The translations under genes were made by a program, and so were the position numbers. 64,000 nucleotides of DNA from Niallia sp. NCCP-28 (lineage in GTDB: Bacteria > Bacillota > Bacilli > Bacillales > Cytobacillaceae), in NCBI RefSeq assembly GCF_023168165.1, contig NZ_BQYJ01000012.1, positions 1 through 64,000 of the forward strand, written 5' to 3'. The notes beneath the pieces were generated by a model. The model was not told the DNA's origin. It made no database searches and saw only the letters and a program-made list of their open reading frames with translations. Numbering within the stretch: the stretch's first letter is position 1; every line of letters starts with the position of its first letter. This document shows, piece after piece, positions 57,533 to 64,000 of this stretch.

Positions 57533-57904
57533 AAAATGATTTCCTTTCTTTTGGTCAGTCATGAAGCTAAAAAGATGTATATTTCATTTCAGCTAATAAA
57601 CGGAGAGAATAAATTTTGCCCTTTTTGCTGGCGTGTCTTTATTATATAGCATGATTGCAAATGAGAGGATGAATCTAATCTGCGCTGAACTTTTTATTAA
57701 CGATTTATTAATGAATAGTATGGATAAAACAATCCAAAGCATTCTTTTCCCTTAACTAATTTATAAGGAATAAAATAAAGGATAAGCAGTTACGATTAAA
57801 AACTCCATTATCGGATATATAATAGTATAATGGTATATAGCTTTTAAAAATGAATGAGAATATAAAGTTATATACGTATTTGCTATAAAGAAAAGGGTGT
57901 CTAA
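57533..57904. other. Divergent intergenic region between ytkP and thpR
   Basis: No ORF, S-box or T-box. TATAAT at 57826-57831 may be the -10 of thpR, with no good -35. Confidence 0.4.
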
Positions 57905-58465
57905 ATGTCTATAGAACCACATTATTTTGTTGCAATAAGCTTGCCAGATCAGTTGAAAGAACATATTGCAGCAGCAAAACAAGCATTAAAACATCCATTT
58001 CCATTTCAAAGATGGGTGCATCCAGATGATTATCATTTAACACTTGCATTTCTAGGAAGTTCTTCTCCCGATCAATTGCAGCTTTTGGCAGACCATTTGG
58101 ATAAAAAATTCTGCAAAAGTGATGCGTTTTCTTTGCAGATAGATCAATTGGGTATATTTGGGAATTGCACTAGACCAAGAATTTTTTGGCTGGGAGTAAA
58201 ACAAGAGAAAAAATTAACATCTCTGCGAAATAAAGTGTATGATGAATGTGAAAAGGTGAATTTTAAACTAGAGAGTCGGCCTTTTCATCCGCATATCACT
58301 TTGGCAAGAAAGTGGAAAGGGGAATCTTTTCCAATCGAAACATTGCAGCAAAAAAATCCCTTTGTCCATAAGGATGTATCTTTTTCTGTTCAATCCATCG
58401 GAATTTTTCAAACACATGTAAATAAAGAGCCAAAATATGAAAAAATACATACTTCCCTTTTCTGA
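57905..58465 (+). CDS. thpR: RNA 2',3'-cyclic phosphodiesterase ThpR
   Basis: A 2H phosphoesterase of 186 residues with two His-x-Thr motifs: DYHLTLAFLG near 43 and HPHITLARKW near 128. It hydrolyses 2',3'-cyclic phosphate ends of RNA and can act as a 2'-5' RNA ligase. It corresponds to B. subtilis YtlP, which has the same neighbours (ytlQ, pullulanase). The ribosome binding site is AAGGGTG. Confidence 0.94.
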   Translation: MSIEPHYFVAISLPDQLKEHIAAAKQALKHPFPFQRWVHPDDYHLTLAFLGSSSPDQLQLLADHLDKKFCKSDAFSLQIDQLGIFGNCTRPRIFWLGVKQEKKLTSLRNKVYDECEKVNFKLESRPFHPHITLARKWKGESFPIETLQQKNPFVHKDVSFSVQSIGIFQTHVNKEPKYEKIHTSLF

Positions 58466-58607
58466 TGGCTTTGTTAATGATAAAGCAGAGCAGAAACAGC
58501 TTTCTTTAACGAAGTCTTGCTTAATATGTCGACAGGAATCATTGTTGTTTATAAAGGGATCTGGCTTATTTAATTAAAAGCTATTGCCTTAAAAGGGGGA
58601 AGTATAT

Positions 58608-59585
58608 TTGGCGCAGCTAGTTAAATTAAAAGATTATGTTTCGCGATATGAACAGAATATTATTGTTTATCCTTCACGATTTGTTCGGTTAAAAAAACAA
58701 AAATGGGAAGGGGTAAAAAAACTATATCAGACTAATCAGTTAATAAAGCCTAGAGAAACGGACTTCTATGAAGAAGAATGGGAAGAAGAGAAATCCTCTT
58801 TTATATCGAAAATAAAAGGCATTATCAAAAAAACGAAAAAAGAAGAGCTGGCTGAGCAGTTAGAGATTAAAAAAGATGAGCCTGTAGCGACAGAGGAAGA
58901 TGCATTAGCATTTGATTATATTCCAGATCAATATAGAGACCTAAAAAGTTTAGACGACTTAAAACTGCAATTTTTAAACCAACTTTTTAAATTTCAGCTT
59001 AAATGGGCGAGTTCAACATTAACAGAAAAATCAACTGTCAAAAAAGCGTTCTATTATGACGATAATTTGAAATATTTTCTGCAGCGATTTCCAGATACAT
59101 ACTTAGTTTTTTACAAACCTATATTCCTAATAAAAAATGCACCAGTAGAATTAGATACGATTATCATAACTCCAACAGATGTATGGATAATTACCATGTT
59201 GGAAGCAGAAGATTCCGCTGTATTTGTTGGTTCCAATGAGAAATTTTGGGTCAAAAAAAGCAGAGATAAAGAGAAAAAGATTTTAAGTCCAATCATATCT
59301 ATTAATAGAACAGAAAAAGTAGTGAAGAAGCTATTGGCAGCACAAGAGGTGGATATACCTATTCAAAAAGTCATTTTATCAAGGAATGGATATATTGACT
59401 TTCCTGCCGTGCCATATCACTTAAAACTTATTGAAAAACGCAATTATCAAGAGTGGTTTGAGATGATGCGCAATAATCGTTCCCCTTTAAAAGCTGTTCA
59501 ACTAAAAACAGCAGAGAGTTTGCTGCGGTACTGTTTAACAACTTGTGCTAGAAGATATGAATGGGATGTTACTGATGAAAAATAG
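58608..59585 (+). CDS. ytlQ: YtlQ-like protein, NERD-related
   Basis: A 325-residue protein without clear membrane segments. A lysine- and glutamate-rich stretch (about 50-95) is followed by a region where VELDTIIITPTDVWIITMLE (about 181-200) resembles the core of NERD or nuclease-related domains. Function is unknown. Size and place after thpR fit B. subtilis YtlQ. The start is TTG at 58608, seven to eight bases after GGGGGAAG. No terminator is seen after it; a long family A repeat follows. Confidence 0.8.
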   Translation: MAQLVKLKDYVSRYEQNIIVYPSRFVRLKKQKWEGVKKLYQTNQLIKPRETDFYEEEWEEEKSSFISKIKGIIKKTKKEELAEQLEIKKDEPVATEEDALAFDYIPDQYRDLKSLDDLKLQFLNQLFKFQLKWASSTLTEKSTVKKAFYYDDNLKYFLQRFPDTYLVFYKPIFLIKNAPVELDTIIITPTDVWIITMLEAEDSAVFVGSNEKFWVKKSRDKEKKILSPIISINRTEKVVKKLLAAQEVDIPIQKVILSRNGYIDFPAVPYHLKLIEKRNYQEWFEMMRNNRSPLKAVQLKTAESLLRYCLTTCARRYEWDVTDEK

Positions 59586-59599
59586 ATTGTGCAGGTTTA

Positions 59600-59764
59600 T
59601 GACGCATTAAAGGGCTTTTGGCTTCCACCTAAGAGATTATAAGAGAAGATGAGAAAATTTAGCTGGGTAGAAACTTGCCCGTAAAAGCCTGATTGGTTCT
59701 AAGGACACTTCGTGAGGGACATGGACCCCAAAAAATCCCCAATGAGTGAAGTTTCATTTTATTT
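59600..59764 (+). repeat. Dispersed repeat family A, long copy
   Basis: Starts CGCATTAAAGGGCTTTTGGC, contains CTGGGTAGAAACTTGCCC and GTAAAAGCCTGATTGG, then CGTGAGGGACATGGACCCC, and ends GAGTGAAGTTTCATTTTA. It fills the space between ytlQ and pulA. Confidence 0.75.
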
Positions 59765-59781
59765 GAAGGAGTTGACGGCAG

Positions 59782-61926
59782 TTGTTATCTATAAAGCGTA
59801 ATTTTTTTGCTTATCTAGATGGATTGACTATTATTACTATTCTGCTTCCTTATTCCTATCATCAAGGCGAAGCAAATAAATTTTTATTAAAAAAAGATGG
59901 AAGCTTTGTTTCTCTATCGATTGAAGCAAAAGAAAAATTTGCTGATTTTGTCAAATATATCTGTAAAGCCCCTAGCAAATTGGAGATAGGGGAATTTTAT
60001 GAAATAGTGGATGAATATAAAGGTATGACAGATTTGCAGATAGGGGCGGTAATAAGAACAAAAGAATTTGACGATTTGTTTTATTATGACGGCTCTTTAG
60101 GCGTTGCATACAGTCTGGAGAAATGTGATTTTTCATTATGGGCTCCAACGGCTCAACGAGTAAAATTAATTCTTCAAAATCCATTAAAGCCAGTTGATGA
60201 AAGAATAGAGATAGACATGGAGCGAGGGGACAAAGGCGTTTGGAAAACAACGGTCAATAAGAAGCTGGAAAACTACTATTACAGCTACCTTGCACTTGTA
60301 AACCTAGAATGGAGAGAGTCTGTAGACCCCTATGCAGTCGCAGTTAATGCAAATGGATTAACAGGCGCGATTGTTGATTTAAATAAAACGAAGATAATAA
60401 AGCCTCCTTTGCCTCCTTTACCTCATACAGTAGACAGCATTGTATATGAGACCCATATAAGAGATTTTACAATTCATGCAAACAGCGGGGTGAAGAATAA
60501 AGGAAAGTACGTGGGAGTTTCTGAGTTAAATACAAAAACAGCCAGCGGGGAACTAACCGGTTTATCTTATGTAAAAGACTTAGGTGTCACTCATATAGAA
60601 TTTTTGCCTGTACATGATTTTGAAGAGGTTGATGAATTGGCAGAGCAAAAAAAATATAATTGGGGCTATAATCCAACACATTATAATGTACCAGATGGAA
60701 GCTACTCTCTGCATCCCAATAATCCATACACAAGAATTCATGAATTAAAATCAATGATTCAATCGGTGCAGAAAGAAGGGCTTCGGGTAATATTAGATGT
60801 TGTCTACAATCATGTTTATAAAAAAGAAGAATCGCCATTTGAAAAGATAGTTCCAGGCTATTTTTTTCGTTATGATAAGTTTGGTATTCCTTCTAATGGA
60901 ACAGGGGTAGGCAATGATATTGCCTCAGAGCGATTGATGGTTAGAAAATATATAGTCGATTCCGTGCGTTTTTGGCTGGAACAATATCAAATAGATGGTC
61001 TGCGCTTTGATCTAATGGGTATTCTTGATATTGTGACAATGAAGGAAATACAAAAGCTTTGCAACAAATATGATTCTAATTTTTTAATTATCGGCGAAGG
61101 CTGGAATTTGCCAACAACCATTCCAGAGAAGGAAAGAGCAATTATTAAAAATCAAAAGCAACTTCCAGGTATTGCTCAATTTAATGATCAGTTTCGGGAT
61201 AAAATAAAGGGCAGCACCTTTCAATTAAATCATATTGGCTTTGCTTTAGGTGGAAATGAACAGAAAGTGGAGGAACTGCTTTCTGGGAGTATTGGACTTT
61301 TGCAAGCAAATCAAGGTTTATTTACAGAACCTAATCAAACTGTGAACTATGTGGAGTCACATGATAATCATACCTTATGGGACAAAATTGAGATTTGTTT
61401 TCCTTTCGAAAAAGAGGAGATAAAACAAAAAAAGCATCGCTTAGCAACTACTCTTGTTTTGCTTAGTCAAGGCATTCCTTTTTTGCATAGTGGCCAAGAG
61501 TTTTTTCGAACTAAAAAAGGAGTCGAAAATAGCTATCAATCTCCAGATGAAATTAATCAGCTAGATTGGGATCGAATGATATTCTATAAACAAAATGTCC
61601 AGTTTATTAAAAATGTCATTCAATTAAGAAAAGACAATGGAGCCTTTCGTTTACAATCATCGGCTGATATTAGAGCCCATATCAGAATAAAACGAATAGA
61701 CAGCAGTTTTATTGAATATCAATTGATCCATGTCAAAAAGTATGGACAATGGGAAACGATCATTGTCTACATTAATGCCAGTGCAAATAGCGCAAAGATC
61801 TCTATACCGAATGGAGAATGGAGTTATTTGATGGATAATATGAACGTTTATTCAAACAACCATCCAAGTGTAAAAGAGCAAATAAAACTCCAGCCATTTA
61901 GTGTAGTCATTATTGCACATAAGTAA
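59782..61926 (+). CDS. pulA: Type I pullulanase
   Basis: Cuts alpha-1,6 branches in pullulan, glycogen or starch fragments. The 714-residue GH13 enzyme has an N-terminal CBM48 (about 105-200), then the diagnostic YNWGYNPTHYNVPDGSYS, VILDVVYNHV, DGLRFDLMG with the nucleophile, IIGEGWNL with the acid/base and VESHDNHTLWD. No signal peptide, so it acts inside the cell, consistent with glycogen debranching alongside glgBCDAP. The TTG start at 59782 follows AAGGAG by ten bases. Confidence 0.95.
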   Translation: MLSIKRNFFAYLDGLTIITILLPYSYHQGEANKFLLKKDGSFVSLSIEAKEKFADFVKYICKAPSKLEIGEFYEIVDEYKGMTDLQIGAVIRTKEFDDLFYYDGSLGVAYSLEKCDFSLWAPTAQRVKLILQNPLKPVDERIEIDMERGDKGVWKTTVNKKLENYYYSYLALVNLEWRESVDPYAVAVNANGLTGAIVDLNKTKIIKPPLPPLPHTVDSIVYETHIRDFTIHANSGVKNKGKYVGVSELNTKTASGELTGLSYVKDLGVTHIEFLPVHDFEEVDELAEQKKYNWGYNPTHYNVPDGSYSLHPNNPYTRIHELKSMIQSVQKEGLRVILDVVYNHVYKKEESPFEKIVPGYFFRYDKFGIPSNGTGVGNDIASERLMVRKYIVDSVRFWLEQYQIDGLRFDLMGILDIVTMKEIQKLCNKYDSNFLIIGEGWNLPTTIPEKERAIIKNQKQLPGIAQFNDQFRDKIKGSTFQLNHIGFALGGNEQKVEELLSGSIGLLQANQGLFTEPNQTVNYVESHDNHTLWDKIEICFPFEKEEIKQKKHRLATTLVLLSQGIPFLHSGQEFFRTKKGVENSYQSPDEINQLDWDRMIFYKQNVQFIKNVIQLRKDNGAFRLQSSADIRAHIRIKRIDSSFIEYQLIHVKKYGQWETIIVYINASANSAKISIPNGEWSYLMDNMNVYSNNHPSVKEQIKLQPFSVVIIAHK

Positions 61927-61940
61927 ATGTTCTATTGCTG

Positions 61941-61973
61941 GGCTAGAAGAGCAGAAAAAGCACTTTTCTAGCC
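61941..61973 (+). terminator. Hairpin after pulA
   Basis: GGCTAGAA (61941-61948) pairs with TTCTAGCC (61966-61973); there is no T tract, so termination is uncertain. Confidence 0.45.
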
Positions 61974-62082
61974 TGCAGAGATTAATTTGCATCCTCATCA
62001 TTTGTTTCCAAATAGATGTTTAAACAAAAATAAATTTTTGAAAAATAATAATATATAGCAGATATACTTGACTAAAAAATGA

Positions 62083-62120
62083 AAAAAGAGATAATATTTA
62101 ATGTGATAACTCTTTTTATT
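62083..62120 (+). terminator. Terminator-like hairpin in the pulA-ytmP gap
   Basis: AAAAAGAG (62083-62090) pairs with CTCTTTTT (62110-62117), with more pairing inside, followed by ATTTATT. It may be the real end of the pulA transcript. Confidence 0.5.
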
Positions 62121-62192
62121 TATTACATATTTTTATTTATATTTGTTAAATAGCAGAAGAAATTGGTTAACATAGTATGGAGTGGAAGTACT

Positions 62193-62297
62193 ATGTCCTT
62201 TTCTTTTTCATCCCATATCCATTTAATTAAGTTAGATTTAGTGGCAAACAAGAATAGGGTATCCTCTTCAGTATATCGTTTTGTTTGTTTTCGGTAA
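62193..62297 (+). CDS. Doubtful 34-codon ORF
   Basis: ATG lies seven bases after GGAGTGG; the product starts MSFSFSSHIHLIKLDLVANK. The ribosome binding site sits in the loop of a hairpin (CATAGTA with TACTATG, 62171-62195). No homologue known to me; it may be a chance frame. The rest of 61927-62443 has no gene. Confidence 0.2.
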   Translation: MSFSFSSHIHLIKLDLVANKNRVSSSVYRFVCFR

Positions 62298-62443
62298 CTT
62301 TGGGATGATCACTTTTATAAAGATATTGGCCATTTTAGTAGGCCGTTTTTGTTTGTTCTTCCTACAAAATAGGGTACAAAGAATCAAACAGGGATTCCTT
62401 AACCTATCAACTAGGGAGCATAATATATAGTAGGTGAACAATT

Positions 62444-63223
62444 TTGGAACATTTATTAGGACAAGATTGGGAAATAACCCCAGCAGGCGGAGAGACTGGT
62501 GAAGCATTTTTTGCGCAAAATAATGGACAAAAATTGTTTTTGAAAAGAAATTCCTCTCCTTTTTTAGCTGTATTGTCTGCGGAAGGCATTGTACCAAAAC
62601 TTGTTTGGACAAAAAGATTTGCAAACGGGGATGTGTATACAGCTCAGCAGTGGCTAATTGGCAGAGAATTTAGTCATTCCGATATGGCAGATGAACGGGT
62701 AGCGATGTTATTAAAAAAAATTCATACATCTAAACCGCTATTAGAGATGCTGAAAAGACTGGGAAAAACATCCCTTCTTCCAAGTATGATACTTGCTGTC
62801 ATTAATGCAGAGCTAGATGAAGAATTATTAAATAATGATACTATCGTCGATTCTATCCATTTTTTAGAAGCGAATTTACAATATATAGATAATGATAATC
62901 ATGTTGTATGCCATTGTGATGTTAATCATAACAACTGGCTGCTTTCAGAAGACAATCAGCTGTATTTAATTGATTGGGATGGTGCGATGATTGCAGATCC
63001 TGCTATTGATTTGGGCATGCTGTTGCATTGGTATATTCCAAAAGAAAATTGGGAAGATTGGCTTATTCAATATGGTTTTGAGCTTACCGATAATTTATTG
63101 CTCAGAATGAAATGGTATGTGATAGCCCAAACGCTTATATCCATTCAATGGTACAAAAAGAAAACGAGATTTAAGGAAATGGAAAAATGGGTTCAATTCT
63201 TAAAGGAAATGGATCTGAAATAA
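62444..63223 (+). CDS. ytmP: Phosphotransferase family protein YtmP
   Basis: An aminoglycoside phosphotransferase/choline kinase-fold protein of 259 residues. CHCDVNHNNWLL (about 158-169) is the catalytic loop with Asp and Asn, and YLIDWDGA the metal-binding Asp. The N-terminal ATP lobe is short. In B. subtilis it lies just upstream of ytzH and trmB, as here. Substrate unknown. The start is TTG, after TAGGTGA. Confidence 0.9.
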   Translation: MEHLLGQDWEITPAGGETGEAFFAQNNGQKLFLKRNSSPFLAVLSAEGIVPKLVWTKRFANGDVYTAQQWLIGREFSHSDMADERVAMLLKKIHTSKPLLEMLKRLGKTSLLPSMILAVINAELDEELLNNDTIVDSIHFLEANLQYIDNDNHVVCHCDVNHNNWLLSEDNQLYLIDWDGAMIADPAIDLGMLLHWYIPKENWEDWLIQYGFELTDNLLLRMKWYVIAQTLISIQWYKKKTRFKEMEKWVQFLKEMDLK

Positions 63224-63307
63224 ACAGATAAGTTTTGTTCTAAGAAAATTTATGTGATCAAAACTTTCAGGCTGACATTGTTTAAAAGGCAGCCTGAAGT
63301 AAATTGG

Positions 63308-63586
63308 TTAGGATAATCCTTCAATATTATCTACCCATTGAGAAAGCTGATCTTGATGTGAGCCAATATGCTGGTCTAGATTTGCAGATTGAATTCCCTT
63401 TTGGCTATATTGGTGAATCTCTTCCAAAATTGGAAGAATATTAGAATTGATTTCTCCATTTACCTTAAGAGATGTAATAAGTCTTTCTAATTGTTCGCAT
63501 TCTGAAACCGATCCGCAACAGTCGGATTGATGATTATTTAAAATATCCTTTAATAAATTTAATTGATGCTCATGGTTGATTGGCAT
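63308..63586 (-). CDS. ytzH: YtzH-like protein (92 aa)
   Basis: The product starts MPINHEHQLNLLKDILNNHQ, has SDCCGSVSECEQLERLI with three cysteines near 22-30, and ends VDNIEGLS, matching B. subtilis YtzH over its length. Function unknown. It is helical, with no membrane segment. The ribosome binding site is AAAGGGTG. It lies between ytmP and trmB on the opposite strand, as in B. subtilis. Confidence 0.9.
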   Translation of the reverse strand: MPINHEHQLNLLKDILNNHQSDCCGSVSECEQLERLITSLKVNGEINSNILPILEEIHQYSQKGIQSANLDQHIGSHQDQLSQWVDNIEGLS

Positions 63587-63887
63587 AACATAACACCCTT
63601 TCCCCGTGTTTATAAGAACAAATACCAGTTAAGGAATTCACTATTAGGTTGTGGATTCTTTTTTGCTTTATACTTATTTGTAAATTGTAAAATTATCCTT
63701 CTTCAAAAGTCTTATTCCTTTTAATCGGCAAAAGAGGTTTATATACAGATACGCTGTTTTAGAAATTCAGTTTTTGCGTTTTGCTTTTTGCGTGAACAGC
63801 AAAATGCAAAAAAATTCTCAAAGGGACTTGCATGAAAGAAATTTGCATGTTATTGTTTGAACGATAAGTGGAAGAAGGGGTGGCAAA
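63587..63887. other. Divergent intergenic region with inverted repeat
   Basis: TTTTTGCGTTTTGCT (63771-63785) faces AGCAAAATGCAAAAA (63798-63812) with one mismatch. The T run precedes and the A run follows the stem, so it is not a terminator on either strand. No ORF. Confidence 0.6.
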
Positions 63888-64000
63888 ATGCGAGTAAGAC
63901 ACAAACCATGGGCGAAGGACAAGTTAAGTGCATATCCCCAATATGTTGTCCAAAATCCTGAAGAAAATAGAGGTAATTGGCAAAATATATTTGAACAAAA
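63888..64000 (+). CDS. trmB: tRNA (guanine-N7-)-methyltransferase TrmB, 5' part
   Basis: Only the first 37 codons are in the window. They read MRVRHKPWAKDKLSAYPQYV, then NPEENRGNWQNIFEQ, matching the N terminus of Bacillus TrmB (MRxRHKPWA...; W-x3-F). The enzyme makes m7G46 in tRNA. AGAAGGGG precedes the ATG. The frame runs off the right edge. Confidence 0.92.
   Translation, partial: MRVRHKPWAKDKLSAYPQYVVQNPEENRGNWQNIFEQ

Noticed and set aside
62268-62624. 118-codon minus-strand frame
   Set aside because: It is antisense to the start of ytmP, has biased composition and no family features.
1-64000. CRISPR arrays, prophage, insertion sequences, restriction or defence genes
   Set aside because: I looked for evenly spaced repeats, transposases, integrases, methylases and toxin-antitoxin pairs. 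None was found apart from the non-coding repeat families and one doubtful peptide.

Overview
This window looks like a stretch of core chromosome from a low-GC, spore-forming Bacillaceae. The DNA is AT-rich. Many genes match the 'yt' region of Bacillus subtilis in content and rough order: glg, yteA, men, ytiB, yidD, luxS, ytkD, ytmA, ytmB, metK, asnB, ytpA, ytpB, ytqB, ytqA, ytzC, leuS, ytwF, ytfP, ytgP, ytzE, pepV, dat, ytkP, thpR, ytlQ, pulA, ytmP, ytzH, trmB. Sporulation-linked genes (yteA, cse60) fit this. I cannot name the genus or species. I see no rRNA, CRISPR array, insertion sequence, prophage or restriction system, and the only tRNA is a tRNA-Glu at the left edge.

Layout. 1-2.3 kb: tRNA-Glu and terminator, then a gene-poor stretch with degenerate dispersed repeats, an orphan promoter-terminator pair, an FbpB-like small protein and one small hypothetical. 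2.3-10.3 kb: glycogen operon glgBCDAP. 10.4-11.1 kb: yteA on the minus strand. 11.8-18.2 kb: menaquinone operon menF-D-H-B-E. 18.2-26.1 kb: an FAD oxidoreductase, a DUF1540 protein, cytochrome bd (cydAB), carbonic anhydrase, yidD, luxS and cardiolipin synthase. 26.2-31.3 kb: a TSUP transporter, rppH/ytkD, ytmA, ytmB and metK behind a SAM-I riboswitch. 31.8-42.8 kb: asnB, a C39-like protein, ytpA-ytpB, mnmM-mnmL, an MFS transporter, a phosphatase and an amidase. 43-51.7 kb: T-box-controlled leuS, a rhodanese, cse60, ytfP, murJ, a pseudouridine synthase and a polysaccharide deacetylase. 51.9-64 kb: ytzE, a NUDIX protein, pepV, dat, a VWA protein, ytkP, thpR, ytlQ, pullulanase, ytmP, ytzH and the first part of trmB.

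How the genes work together. The glg genes build and degrade glycogen, and the distant pullulanase can debranch it. The men genes make menaquinone, the electron donor for the bd oxidase encoded nearby. metK makes SAM under SAM feedback, and luxS recycles the spent cofactor and makes the AI-2 precursor. mnmL, mnmM and trmB modify tRNA, and leuS charges it. murJ, the deacetylase, dat and the cardiolipin synthase serve the envelope.

I found no convincing new multi-gene system; almost every large gene has a recognisable Bacillus relative. The most interesting material is between genes: two families of dispersed non-coding repeats, one of which repeatedly ends on the stop codon of minus-strand genes; a hairpin-rich candidate RNA at 52.4-52.6 kb; a short candidate RNA at 0.75-0.84 kb; and a 26-codon hydrophobic ORF with a good promoter and ribosome binding site at 39.36 kb.
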